A stretch of DNA of 52,030 bases, from positions 1 through 52,030 of the forward strand of contig QXXL01000097.1 of the NCBI GenBank assembly GCA_009911505.1. The letters run 5' to 3'. The notes beneath the pieces were generated by a model. That model did not search any database. It was not told where the DNA came from and was given only the letters and a program-made list of their open reading frames with translations. Positions within the stretch are counted from its first letter, which is position 1. The number at the start of each line of letters is the position of its first letter. This document shows positions 8,847 through 16,921 of the stretch, one piece after another. Position numbers and translations under genes: made by a program. This stretch comes from Lachnospiraceae bacterium. Its GTDB lineage: Bacteria; Bacillota; Clostridia; Lachnospirales; Lachnospiraceae.

Positions 8847-9526
8847 GGCCGCACCGCCTTATCCGAGATGATCTTCCCATCCTCTATCTTGATGATACGG
8901 TCTGCTTCCAGTGCCACATTCTCATCATGGGTGACCAGCAGGATGGTCTGTTTATACTGGCGGTTGGACAGTTTCAGCAGGGAGATGATCTCCTCCGTAT
9001 TCTTCCGGTCAAGGTTCCCTGTCGGCTCGTCCGCCAGCAGGATCGCAGGCTGGTAGATCAGGGCGCGCCCGATTGCCGCCCTCTGCTGCTGTCCCCCGGA
9101 AAGCTGCCCCGGCAGGTGTTCCAGCCTGTCACCCAGCCCTAATGTCCTTACAATATCATCAAACCGTTCCTTACCCGGCTCCTTATTATCCAGAAGCATG
9201 GGCAGCATGATGTTCTTCTTCACACTCAGCGTGGGGATAAGGTTATAAAACTGATAAATAAGCCCTACCTTTCGCCTGCGGTACTGCGCCAGCCGTTCCT
9301 CCCCAAATGTCGCTATGTCCACATCTTCCACAAATATCTTTCCACCGTCAGGGCGGTCAACGCCTCCAAGCAGATGGAGCAGCGTTGACTTGCCGGAGCC
9401 GGATGCCCCGATAATGGCAACGAACTGCCCCCTTTCCACCTGCAGGTCTACATGATCCAAAGCGGTCACCATTGTCTGCCCCGTCCCATACTGCCGGGTC
9501 AGGCCCTCAGTCCTCAAAATATCCAT
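8843..9526 (-). CDS. ABC transporter ATP-binding protein (MacB/LolD type)
   Basis: About 227 residues with Walker A IIGASGSGKSTLLHLLGG, Q-loop YQF, signature LSGGQQQRAAIGRAL, Walker B ILLADEPTGNLD and switch HDE. The LLADEPTGNLD form is diagnostic of the LolD/MacB branch that powers FtsX-type permeases. I choose ATG 9526 rather than the GTG at 9535, because the GTG is part of the AGAGGTG ribosome binding site. It overlaps the permease gene by four bases and is 75 bp downstream of the sensor kinase. Confidence 0.9.
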   Translation of the reverse strand: MDILRTEGLTRQYGTGQTMVTALDHVDLQVERGQFVAIIGASGSGKSTLLHLLGGVDRPDGGKIFVEDVDIATFGEERLAQYRRRKVGLIYQFYNLIPTLSVKKNIMLPMLLDNKEPGKERFDDIVRTLGLGDRLEHLPGQLSGGQQQRAAIGRALIYQPAILLADEPTGNLDRKNTEEIISLLKLSNRQYKQTILLVTHDENVALEADRIIKIEDGKIISDKAVRP

Positions 9527-9601
9527 AAACAGCACCTCTCTTGTTTTAAGTATGTAACAAGCCCTCCGCAGGACTTGGAACTTCCTTACATACTACCACC
9601 C

Positions 9602-10810
9602 TTATGTGCTAATTCGGTGACAATGGTAAAATTTAATACAGAATCTTGCGCCCCCTGCTTTAGTTTTTTCTGCCGTGACCGTCCCGTTTTCCTTCTCAAT
9701 GATGGATTTTGACAGGGCAAGCCCGATTCCCACACTGTCTTTGGAAGAACCAGCCCCACGGTAGAACCGCTCAAACAGATGGGGAAGGTCTGTTTCGTCA
9801 AATCCCCCGCCGCTGTCCTGAATAACGATTTCCGTATAGATAGGATTGCCGCGGCAGGTGATGCTGATATTCCCCCGCTCCGGCGTATGCTCCATGCAGT
9901 TTTTGATGATATTGCCGAACGCCTCGCTGCACCATCTGAAATCTCCGGAAAGCGAAATCCCGTCAGCGCCCTGTATCCCAAAGCATATCCCCTTTTCTTC
10001 CATCTGCCGGACAAAGGGCTGGACTGCATCCACCAGCATCTCCTCCAGGTCAAACGCTTTTTCTTCCAGTTCCAGCACGCCCGCATCCAGCCTTGACAGG
10101 GTGAGCATGGTGCCGACAAGATGCTGCAGGCGGCTGACCTGTCCCTCCATCCGCCCGATATCCTCTTTTGTCTCCTCATCCCATATTTTCTTTTTCAGCA
10201 GCGAAAGGGTAAGCCCTATGGATGCCGCCGGGGTCTTTAGCTGGTGGGACAGATCGGCCATGTTGTCCGCAAGGTTCATCTTTGCCCTCTGCGCCTGCTC
10301 CCGTTCCTCCCGAAGAAGCACCACCGCTTTATAGATGCTGTCCTCCAACGCAGAACCGGTATCATACTGCATCAGGATACCATACTGCCCTTCCATGATC
10401 CTGTCCAGATAGCCGGAGAGAGCCGCTGTCTGCTTTTCTGTCTCCTTCGCCTTGTGCCGCCAGCAAAGTACGAAAGAAAACAACATGACCAGTGTGATAC
10501 AGAAAGGGACGGTATATGCCGCTACCCCAAACCACACCGGAACAAAAGAATACACCTCCTTCTCATAACCGTACTGCCCTAAGATTTCTTCCCCCGTAAC
10601 CCTCAGGCCATCGCCAGACTTGTATAGATGCATGATATCGCCAATCTGCTCCGGGGCTTCAATCCCCACAGCCCCTGCCATATCCGCGATACCGTTTCTG
10701 ATAAAGGTTTCTGACAGATGCAGGATAACACTGCCTGCCAGAACGCACAGGCAGATGGAAAGCGCAATCCCGCATATTAAAATCATGCTCCCCTTCTTTT
10801 TATCCCTCAT
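9602..10810 (-). CDS. sensor histidine kinase
   Basis: About 402 residues: a membrane helix near the N-terminus, an extracytoplasmic segment of roughly 70 residues, a second helix (about 100-120), then H-box DLSHQLKTPAASIG, N-box NIIKNCMEHTPE, G1 DSGGGFDETDL, F-box HLFERFYRG and G2 GIGLALSKSII. These are a complete set of catalytic motifs. ATG 10810 is preferred to the upstream TTG because AAGGCGG precedes it; it overlaps the regulator's TAA. Probably senses the substrate of the adjacent ABC transporter or an envelope stress. Confidence 0.9.
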   Translation of the reverse strand: MRDKKKGSMILICGIALSICLCVLAGSVILHLSETFIRNGIADMAGAVGIEAPEQIGDIMHLYKSGDGLRVTGEEILGQYGYEKEVYSFVPVWFGVAAYTVPFCITLVMLFSFVLCWRHKAKETEKQTAALSGYLDRIMEGQYGILMQYDTGSALEDSIYKAVVLLREEREQAQRAKMNLADNMADLSHQLKTPAASIGLTLSLLKKKIWDEETKEDIGRMEGQVSRLQHLVGTMLTLSRLDAGVLELEEKAFDLEEMLVDAVQPFVRQMEEKGICFGIQGADGISLSGDFRWCSEAFGNIIKNCMEHTPERGNISITCRGNPIYTEIVIQDSGGGFDETDLPHLFERFYRGAGSSKDSVGIGLALSKSIIEKENGTVTAEKTKAGGARFCIKFYHCHRIST

Positions 10811-11486
10811 AGTCCACCGCCTTATACCCAAATCCCCGGACTGTCAGGAGCATCTTCGGCATCTGCGGATGATCCTCCACCTTCTGCCGCAGGCGCTTTA
10901 CCAGCGTGGTAAGCGTATTGTCATTGACATAATTGCCGTCCACATCCCACAGCTTTTCCAAAATTTGCCCACGGGTAATGGTCTGGTTTTTATGCTCCAG
11001 AAGCAGGAGGAGGAGCTGGTACTCATTCGGCGTCAGCTCTACCAGGCAGTCTTTTTTATATACTTTGGATGCCTTTTTATTGATACAGACATCCCCGCAG
11101 TAGAGGCTCCCGTCCTCTGGCCTGCGGTTCCTCACCCTGCGAAGCAGAGCCCGCATCCTTGACACAAGGACATCCATACGGAAAGGCTTCGTCACATAGT
11201 CATCCGCCCCGATGGACAACCCCTGCACCATGTCCTGCGCCCCGTCACGTACGGTCAGCAGTATAACGGGAATAGCTGTATTTTCACTTAAGCTGCGGCA
11301 GAAAGCCAACCCGTCACCATCCGGCATGTTTATATCCAGCAGGCATAAATCAATCCCGCTGTCTAGATATTTCCGGGCCTGTGCGAGACTTAATGCAGCA
11401 TATGGCGTGAACCCTTCCGCCTGCAGGTTGCGGCAGAGGGTATCAGACAGTTCCGCGTTATCTTCAACAACCAGAATCTTATCCAT
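10800..11486 (-). CDS. OmpR/PhoB-family response regulator
   Basis: A 228-residue regulator: receiver domain with acidic pair EDN (8-10), phosphoacceptor Asp in CLLDINMPDGDG (about residue 53), Thr in LLTVRD and Lys in VTKPF, then a winged-helix DNA-binding domain (ELTPNEYQLLLLL, TLVKRLRQKVEDH). ATG 11486 has AAAGGGG upstream. First gene of the regulator-kinase-ATPase-permease operon, so it probably activates the operon, as in related MacB-type antibiotic detoxification modules (family inference). Confidence 0.92.
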   Translation of the reverse strand: MDKILVVEDNAELSDTLCRNLQAEGFTPYAALSLAQARKYLDSGIDLCLLDINMPDGDGLAFCRSLSENTAIPVILLTVRDGAQDMVQGLSIGADDYVTKPFRMDVLVSRMRALLRRVRNRRPEDGSLYCGDVCINKKASKVYKKDCLVELTPNEYQLLLLLLEHKNQTITRGQILEKLWDVDGNYVNDNTLTTLVKRLRQKVEDHPQMPKMLLTVRGFGYKAVDYEG

Positions 11487-11654
11487 ACAAATTCCCCTTT
11501 CTTTGGGAGTATGGTTTTTATTATGCCACTGTCCGCCTTTATCTTCAACTTCTGTTTCAGGAACATTTTTTTAATCCTTATCTGTTTTATGAAAAAATGT
11601 AATAGAAAATATCAGATGTGATGCCATTGATTGCAATGAATATCTATATACAAA

Positions 11655-11724
11655 CACGAAAACTCCTTACACTATCATGGAAGCCCCTATTATCACGAAA
11701 ACTCCCAACGCGTTTCCGTGATAA
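11655..11724. repeat. direct repeat plus imperfect hairpin in intergenic DNA
   Basis: The interval 11487-11739 has no gene. It contains CACGAAAACTCC twice (11655-11666 and 11694-11705), the second copy lying in a 13-bp inverted repeat (TTATCACGAAAAC at 11690-11702 against GTTTCCGTGATAA at 11712-11724, one mismatch, 9-nt loop). A candidate promoter for the response regulator (TTGAAG-N17-CATAAT, minus strand) lies near 11520-11550. Function of the repeat unknown. Confidence 0.45.
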
Positions 11725-11739
11725 TAACCGACTTTTGCC

Positions 11740-11819
11740 TACGAGTTGAAATGTTTTTCGGCAGATGTATTCCACACTTAGTGGGAGATTTGTGTCAAAT
11801 GAGGGAGTCGTAGCGGGCT
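11740..11819. mobile_element. partial copy 1 of a foldback MITE
   Basis: From about 11748 the sequence (TTTTTCGGCAGATG...CTTAGTGGGAGATTTGT...GTAGCGGGCT) matches the left arm of the complete element at 18313-18501. Its left terminal repeat is eroded (TA-c-GAG instead of TA-GAGCGTGT) and its right half is absent. It ends at the truncated 3' end of the P1B ATPase gene and provides that gene's last six codons and stop. Confidence 0.7.
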
Positions 11820-13440
11820 GTCCTTTCGCTGTCGCCTGTCATCATCACAATTTTCCGGAAACAGGACTTTTTTAAGGAAGCGACCACATCCGCAGCCTCA
11901 TCACGGAGCGGGTGTTCAATGCAGATGACGGCGGCCAGCTTCCCGTCTGCTGCCATGTAAAGATGGGAATATTCTTCCGGGAGCCCTTCAAACCTCTGCC
12001 CCATCCCTTCTGGTATCTGGCAGCCTTCATCTTCAAACACAAAATGGTAGCTCCCTATGACCACCCTGCTTCCGTCAACCATAGATGAAATCCCATGCGC
12101 CACAATATATTCCACCTTAGAATGCCTCTCTTCATGGTCAATCCCCCGCTTCTGCGCCTCCCGCACAACTGCCCTTGCCATGGAATGCGGGAAGTGCTCC
12201 TCCAGGCATGCTGCAAGCCCAAGCAGCTCTTCCTGGCCCTCCTGGTGAAACGGCACGATTCCTGCCACGGTTGGGTGCGCCCTGGTGATGGTCCCTGTCT
12301 TATCCAGAATGATGGTATCCGCTTCCGCAACCCTCTCTAAAAACTTCCCTCCCTTCACGGTAATCCTGTGCGTGCCTGCCTCCCGGATTGCCGATAATAC
12401 CGCTATCGGCATAGCCAGCTTCAGGGCGCAGGAAAAATCTACCATCAATACGGATAAGGCCTTTTGGGCGTTCCGGGTCAGCAGATAAACAGTAGACGCG
12501 CCCAGAAGTGTATAGGGCACCAGCCTGTCTGCCAGATGTGCCGCCCTGCTTTCCGCAGAGGATTTCAGCCGTTCCGACTCCTCAATCATCCGGACTATTT
12601 TTTCATATTTATTGGAACCGGAGGTTTCCGCCACCTGGATTACAAGTTCCCCTGCCTCCAGCACGGTCCCCGCATACACATAGCCGCCCGTTTCCCTGGA
12701 AACCGGCAGGGCTTCCCCTGTCAGGGCTGCCTGGTTGACTTCCCCGCTTCCTCCCGTTACCACGCCGTCAAAGGGAATGACTCCTCCCATCCGTACTACA
12801 ATAAAATCCCCCTGCCCTACCTCATCCGTATCCGCCAGCACCTCTTTCCCATCCGCTATCATCCATACTTTTCCAATATTCAGAGACATGCTCCTTGCCA
12901 GGTCATCCACGGATCTTTTATGCGTCCACTCTTCCAATACCTCTCCAATGCCCAACAGGAACATAACAGAGCCCGCCGTGCTGATATTCCCTCTCAGCAA
13001 GGATACTGCAATCGCGGTCCCGTCCAGGACGGACACTTCCATTTTCCCCTTCCCCAGCGCACAGATCCCCTTCCAGATATATTTTATTGATCTGCAGGCT
13101 ATGAAAACATACCTGACCGGTACAGGCAAAAACAGCTTAGCGCCCATGCGCATAGCCACTTTCTGGATAATTTTTTCCTGGTATTTTCGGTTTAATTCCC
13201 TTCCGGAATTCCGCCAGACATGCTCCGGCGCCAAACCCTCCCGGAACGAAAACCTCTACAGGATAGAAATGACCTCCTCTTTTTTTCCGGTATAGCATAT
13301 GGCCGCATCCTGGTTCCTTTCATATACTTTCACGGCCAAAATGCATGGCTGCTCCAGCAGATAATACTGGAGGATATCCTCTTTAAGTCCATATGTATCC
13401 GGATCCGTCCTTTTATTTCATGTACAATTTTAAACCTCAT
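11795..13440 (-). pseudogene. P1B-type heavy-metal ATPase, broken at both ends
   Basis: The core keeps the actuator motif TGEALPV, a membrane metal-site helix with SCALKLAMP, the phosphorylation motif DKTGTIT, the HP motif (HFPHSMA) and MTGDSERTA. Three lesions kill it: a small deletion with frameshift in the N-terminal domain (start MRFKIVHEIKGRIRIHM, then a frame jump to KEDILQYYLLEQPC), an in-frame TAG at about 13258, and loss of everything after GDSERTA, including the GDGINDSPAL hinge and last two helices, replaced by MITE sequence. The longest open piece is 11795-13234. It belonged to the feoA-fur operon and probably exported iron, manganese or zinc. Confidence 0.85.
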
Positions 13441-13518
13441 ATCTTGCCCTCCATTATCAGAAAACACCTGCAGTTCCCTGCAGGTGCCCTGATATTCCCT
13501 TTCCCGGAAACGGTTTAC

Positions 13519-13830
13519 TTAAACCTCTTCCTCCTCCCCGTTTCCACGCTCCTCTTTCAAGCTGCCCCCATCTTCAAATTCTGTCTCCCCGGCAGCCCTT
13601 TCCTCATTCATCTGCACGGCCTCCGCATAGATGTCCTCCGCATTTTCCTGGATGCGTGAAACAGTATCCATAATACATTCCTTTGCCCGAAGCGCCGCTG
13701 CCGTGCAATATGTATACACTTTTTTCGCATCCCCGCTGGACAATAGCCGGATGCCTGCTGTGCCGAACAAAACCCCGGCTGCAAAAATCCCTGTTTTTTT
13801 CGTGTCAATCTTTTTTAACATATCCAACAT
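13519..13830 (-). CDS. small protein with N-terminal hydrophobic segment (DUF6110-like)
   Basis: About 103 residues: a short basic start, one glycine-rich hydrophobic segment (GIFAAGVLFGTAGIRLLSSG), an amphipathic helical middle and a very acidic tail ending in a run of Glu. Similar proteins accompany P1B ATPases in Lachnospiraceae and are annotated, as far as I recall, as DUF6110; role unknown. I choose ATG 13830 because AAGGAGG is ten bases upstream; the ATG at 13839 is too close to it. Cotranscribed with the 26-residue protein upstream and the ATPase downstream. Confidence 0.7.
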   Translation of the reverse strand: MLDMLKKIDTKKTGIFAAGVLFGTAGIRLLSSGDAKKVYTYCTAAALRAKECIMDTVSRIQENAEDIYAEAVQMNEERAAGETEFEDGGSLKEERGNGEEEEV

Positions 13831-13850
13831 ACAGCCCATTCCTCCTTCCC

Positions 13851-13931
13851 TTACTTATGCTTATAACCTGTGTAAACCGACATCGCCATACATATGATTG
13901 CGGCCCATGCCCAAAATTTATGTTTCTTCAT
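13851..13931 (-). CDS. 26-residue membrane-associated miniprotein
   Basis: A very short gene with product MKKHKFWAWAAIICMAMSVYTGYKHK split here at residue 20 for length: a basic start, one hydrophobic helix and a basic end. AAGGAGG lies seven bases before ATG 13931 and the next gene's ribosome binding site follows directly. Equivalent miniproteins occur next to P1B ATPases in related genomes (recollection, unverified). It may be a small subunit or regulator of the transporter. Too short for standard gene finders. Confidence 0.6.
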   Translation of the reverse strand: MKKHKFWAWAAIICMAMSVYTGYKHK

Positions 13932-14026
13932 CCGGCAGCCCTCCTTGATTGTTTTATTATACCTGCTCTCCCGCAGACTTTCCAACAGTTTTATCTTAAT
14001 GGTAAAATTTCTCAATTAGGCATCCA

Positions 14027-14461
14027 TCAGCCATCCATCTTAGACCCCGGTTCCAGTGCGATGCTGACAATGCATTGCCTATTCGCATACCCAAATGCGA
14101 TAAGCCCCTCTAATACCACTTTAAAACAATCCCTAGTACAAAGCTCGATCACCGTATGGTCATCCAGCTCAATGATAAATGTATTTTCCCCGCCATGATC
14201 CATGCGGCAGACTATTTTATATGTATTTTCCCTGCAGATCGCCCCCATCTCTTCCAAAAGGCTTACCATCCGGTATACAGTAGCCATGCCTATCCTGTCG
14301 TCTGCCTTTTTTATCTCATAATAAATCTCTTTACAGCTGCTGCATTCTTCACTTAAAATCACATCCAGGATCATCTGCCTTTGCTTTGTAATCCGGCAGC
14401 TTTGTTCCTTCAGCTTCTGGATGATCAGTTCTTTCTGCATCTTTGTATCCACGCGTATCAT
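14027..14461 (-). CDS. Fur-family metal-dependent regulator
   Basis: About 144 residues: N-terminal winged helix (RITKQRQMILDVIL, then RIGMATVYRMVSLLEEMGAI, the Fur recognition helix) and a C-terminal dimerisation and metal-binding domain with MDHGGENTF, ELDDHTVIELC and a CTRDC cysteine pair. Fur proteins repress iron or metal genes when loaded with metal. ATG 14461 has GGAAGGCGG upstream; the TTG at 14494 lacks one. It sits between feoA and the P1B ATPase, so it likely senses iron or manganese and may act on the dyads upstream. Confidence 0.85.
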   Translation of the reverse strand: MIRVDTKMQKELIIQKLKEQSCRITKQRQMILDVILSEECSSCKEIYYEIKKADDRIGMATVYRMVSLLEEMGAICRENTYKIVCRMDHGGENTFIIELDDHTVIELCTRDCFKVVLEGLIAFGYANRQCIVSIALEPGSKMDG

Positions 14462-14496
14462 CCGTACCGCCTTCCCGCCCGTAGCACCCTGCAATT

Positions 14497-14712
14497 CTAC
14501 TGAACCATTATTTTGGCAGCCATATCCCTGCCAATGGCAATCCTTGTACCCTTCACATCCACAATCAGGTTTCCTCCTGCCTCTGATATAACAGTAACTG
14601 TCCCTCCTGTTACGAACCCAAGGCTTTCCAGGAACTTCTTTGTTTCTTCTTTTCCGCCAATCTTATAAATTGTACACCGTTCTCCCATATTCATTATCAC
14701 AAGTGGCATCAT
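14497..14712 (-). CDS. feoA: FeoA-like SH3-domain protein
   Basis: A 71-residue protein of normal FeoA size: SH3-like small barrel with ESLGFVTGGTVTVISEAGGN and a final VKGTRIAIGRDMAAKIMV. FeoA assists the ferrous iron permease FeoB at the membrane. No feoB is in this window, so either it is elsewhere or this FeoA serves another partner such as the adjacent P1B ATPase. First gene of the operon; a strong promoter and repeated dyads lie upstream. Confidence 0.85.
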   Translation of the reverse strand: MMPLVIMNMGERCTIYKIGGKEETKKFLESLGFVTGGTVTVISEAGGNLIVDVKGTRIAIGRDMAAKIMVQ

Positions 14713-14770
14713 ATGTTTTCTTTTCCTTCTTGTCTTAAGCCATTTTCAAATCTCTTATCTGTCACAAATA

Positions 14771-14831
14771 GTTAGTTTTTCCTAACTTCCAAGGATTATA
14801 AAAGCGGCCACTAATGTTAGTTCCCGCTAAT
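14771..14831. promoter_or_regulatory. two TTAG-N6-CTAA operator-like dyads upstream of feoA
   Basis: GTTAG-TTTTTC-CTAAC (14771-14786) is a perfect 5+5 dyad, and TTAG-TTCCCG-CTAA (14817-14830) has the same half-sites and spacing. The second lies just downstream of the -10 box, where a repressor would block transcription. The same dyad recurs upstream of the DUF2325 gene. The half-sites resemble iron-responsive operators of the DtxR/IdeR or Fur type (family knowledge). Confidence 0.6.
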
Positions 14832-14838
14832 CCTTTCT

Positions 14839-14868
14839 ATTATACGCCTTTCTTGACGATTTTGTCAA
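14839..14868 (-). promoter_or_regulatory. promoter of the feoA operon
   Basis: On the minus strand TTGACA (14868-14863), an 18-bp spacer and TATAAT (14844-14839). Both hexamers are perfect sigma-A consensus. Confidence 0.75.
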
Positions 14869-14976
14869 TAGGATAAAAGCTGTTGGCCAATTTATTCAAC
14901 TGCGTTATGATCCATTTTTAACTTCCAACTAATGGTGTCCATAAAGCCAACACCCAGACCGGACATCGGCTTTTAA

Positions 14977-15081
14977 TTATTTATGCTTCCTGAACAGGCT
15001 GCCAAATATTCGGTTATAGAGAGCCGCATACTTTGAAAGCCAAATATGCTGTAAGAAGCAGATTTTTAATTCTATGCACAT
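14977..15081 (-). CDS. possible 34-residue ORF, unknown
   Basis: An ATG at 15081 with AAAGGAGA close upstream opens 34 codons with several aromatic residues, between the dead ABC-exporter tail and the feoA promoter. The spacing from ribosome binding site to ATG is short and I recognise no family. It may equally be an eroded tail of the upstream gene. Confidence 0.2.
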   Translation of the reverse strand: MCIELKICFLQHIWLSKYAALYNRIFGSLFRKHK

Positions 15082-15124
15082 CTCTCCTTTATTTCCTAAG
15101 GTGCCTCCATAATAAAAGATATAT

Positions 15125-15268
15125 CTAAACAAGGCTCCACCTTTCCGCTTGCTCACGGATGTTGATAAACCGCTGGTAGAGGCCTGCCCAATCAGTTCCG
15201 TATAGGTTCCTTTCTGAACAATCCGTCCAGAATCAACTACCAGAATCTGCTCTGCATGCCGCGAGGAA
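15125..15268 (-). pseudogene. C-terminal remnant of an ABC exporter ATPase
   Basis: The minus strand reads RHAEQILVVDSGRIVQKGTY then TELIGQ, the region after the switch His of exporter-type ATPases, and, after a one-base frame change, LYQRFINIREQAERWSL and a TAG. These are the last 45 or so residues of a roughly 580-residue protein. It is joined directly to the DUF3793 fragment. Confidence 0.7.
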
Positions 15269-15422
15269 CAAGATGCCCATTCAAACTGCAGATCCCCTCT
15301 GCCAGCATCTCACTGTTCTCTACTGGGCAGCTAAACAGGCTTCCCGTTTTTGGTCCTGCCATCGCCGGTGAACAATGAAGCACAACCGCTTCTTCTGAAA
15401 TACTTTTCTTTTCCCAGTTCAA
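15265..15422 (-). pseudogene. N-terminal part of a DUF3793-like protein
   Basis: The frame EKKSISEEAVVLHCSPAMAG then PKTGSLFSCP resembles the N-terminus of DUF3793 proteins, which in Clostridia often follow DUF2325 genes in iron-regulated clusters. About 50 codons remain before the frame passes into the ABC-exporter tail. A TTG at 15422, five bases after the DUF2325 stop, is the probable original start. Confidence 0.5.
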
Positions 15423-15426
15423 AAAA

Positions 15427-15705
15427 TTATGAATAAGCCTCCAGTATATGTATGAGCGCACTTGCGCTGCTGCTATGTGAACGCTCCAGAACCGCATTGC
15501 TACGTTCTGATTCTGTAATTGCGCAGCGCACCATCTTATGGGATGCCGTTGCCGTGAACAGAATCACTAAATCCGGTGTACCAATCTGGCGGCTTAAATC
15601 TGACCGCATTTTCGTAAACACTTTTGTCTTATGTCTGTATTTTTTGCAGATTTCTTTGTACCGGTTTTCCATCCTCTCATGCCCACCTATGATTACAACG
15701 CTCAT
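15427..15705 (-). CDS. DUF2325-family protein
   Basis: A 92-residue protein beginning MSVVIIGGHERMENRYKEIC and containing DLVILFTATASHKMVRCAI and SHSSSASALIHIL, the pattern of DUF2325 (a small Rossmann-like fold of unknown function). AAAGGAG precedes ATG 15705. Three TTAG/CTAA dyad regions lie upstream, as for feoA, so the gene is probably under the same metal control. It is intact although the gene after it is truncated. Confidence 0.75.
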   Translation of the reverse strand: MSVVIIGGHERMENRYKEICKKYRHKTKVFTKMRSDLSRQIGTPDLVILFTATASHKMVRCAITESERSNAVLERSHSSSASALIHILEAYS

Positions 15706-15720
15706 TCATATGCTCCTTTC

Positions 15721-15834
15721 TTAGTTAATTATTACTAACTATTAGTGTTAAAGAAAAATGCTTTTCAGCATTTTACTATCATCCCTGCCTATAGGGACGG
15801 TTCTCTTAAAACGATAGGTTAGTTATTGCTAACC
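15721..15834. promoter_or_regulatory. operator-like dyads upstream of the DUF2325 gene
   Basis: GGTTAG-TTATTG-CTAACC (15817-15834) is a perfect 6+6 dyad with the same N6 spacing as those at feoA. Closer to the gene, TTAG and CTAA half-sites are packed at 15721-15746, including ACTAA-CTA-TTAGT (15734-15746). Confidence 0.55.
15755..15774 (-). terminator. hairpin with T-rich tail (terminator or attenuator)
   Basis: AAAATGCT-loop-AGCATTTT, an 8-bp perfect stem with 4-nt loop, followed on the minus strand by TCTTT. It ends transcripts from the esterase pseudogene, or attenuates the DUF2325 transcript, since it lies between the outer operator and that gene. Confidence 0.45.
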
Positions 15835-15910
15835 ACATAAATAATAACATACCCAAAGTGCCCTGTCAAGGGATTCTGTGCAAAAAATCGCTGTAATGCC
15901 TCAGTGGATT

Positions 15911-16535
15911 TCAATTCAGACGTTTCACCCACTCAGTTGACGCATCCATAGCAGTACGGCAGGCACCCGTCTGATCCAGAGCGTTCAGCATTACAAAATC
16001 ATGAATCGTACCCTGCACCCGCAACGCGGTCGCTTCCACGCCTGCACACTGGAGCCTTTCGCCAAAGGCTTCCACCTTGCTGCGTAGAACATCTGCCTGG
16101 CTGTTTATAATCATCGGCGGCGGAAAACACCTCAGGCAATCTATATCCGCCCGGAGAGGGGATGCAGTCATCTGATTCCTATCTTCCATAGATGCTGTAT
16201 ACTGCCGCCAGAACCATTTCATCCCTTCCCGGTACAGATAATAGCCCGTTGCAAACTGACGGTAACTGGGCGTGTCAAAATAGGCGTCTGTTACCGGGTA
16301 ATATAACAGCAGCTTGTGGATGCATGGGCCATGCCGCATGGATGACATCAAAACCATAGCGATTTCCATATTCCCGCCAACACTGTCGCTTGCCACTGTG
16401 AGCGCAGCGCTGTTCTATCGCTGTTGGGTATTTCGCTTCCGGCGACCGGCTGTATTCGGAGAATACGACCAGTGAATCTGTCCTTGCGGAAAGCTTTCTG
16501 ACTAACTTTTCGTGTGTATGGAAACTGCTGGTAAG
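15911..16535 (-). pseudogene. HSL-type alpha/beta-hydrolase (esterase), truncated and frameshifted
   Basis: The 3' part (15911-16396) encodes VASDSVGGNMEIAM with the nucleophile Ser elbow in a GDSAGG-like context (SDSVGG), and the distal Asp and His regions (NSQADVLR, QGTIHDFVMLNALDQTGA). The upstream part continues in another frame (HEKLVRKLSARTDSLVVFSE then YSRSPEAKYPTAIEQ), and a deletion removed the residues between. The N-terminal HGGG oxyanion motif is gone; the frame breaks at about 16525. Acetyl-esterase family; dead. Confidence 0.8.
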
Positions 16536-16714
16536 GAAATTTTATAAAGCTTACACACTTTACTTGACAAACCCCAAAAGACAAAAATCATTCCTGCCCT
16601 CTGCCTGATAAACCTTTTGCCACCACTCCCTATAGTTCGCTCTAGAGAACAGAAAAGAACGCAATTGCGGGCAAACTCCCCGTTAAGCTCTTTCCCCCTT
16701 GGTTTTCACAATCT

Positions 16715-16831
16715 CTAATTTTCCAGCATCTTCTCAATAAACACTCCATATCCTTTCGTCGCATCCGACACAAACACATGGGTTACGGCGCCGATAATTT
16801 TACCATCTTGTAAAATCGGGCTGCCGCTCAT
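16715..16831 (-). pseudogene. second copy of the spoIVB 3' end
   Basis: Thirty-eight codons, [20 protein letters not shown] to a TAG after EKMLEN, match the C-terminus of the intact SpoIVB at 19331. By hand alignment about 101 of 117 bases agree, roughly 86 percent, so it is not a recent duplication. It contains the catalytic Ser motif but nothing before it. It flanks a 2.5-kb block of foreign-looking genes together with the intact copy. Confidence 0.85.
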
Positions 16832-16921
16832 AAGTGTGTCAAGGAAAGGACAACAAATTTTGACAAATTATTTCAATTCCTGGCCGGATGAAGTACTACC
16901 CTCTTTTCTCACTACTCCTGT

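Noticed and set aside
12464..13090. 208-codon plus-strand ORF
   Set aside because: Antisense to the P1B ATPase core motifs.
15721..15900. Metabolite riboswitch upstream of the DUF2325 gene
   Set aside because: Only short hairpins are present; the dyads explain the symmetry better and no known riboswitch core was recognised.
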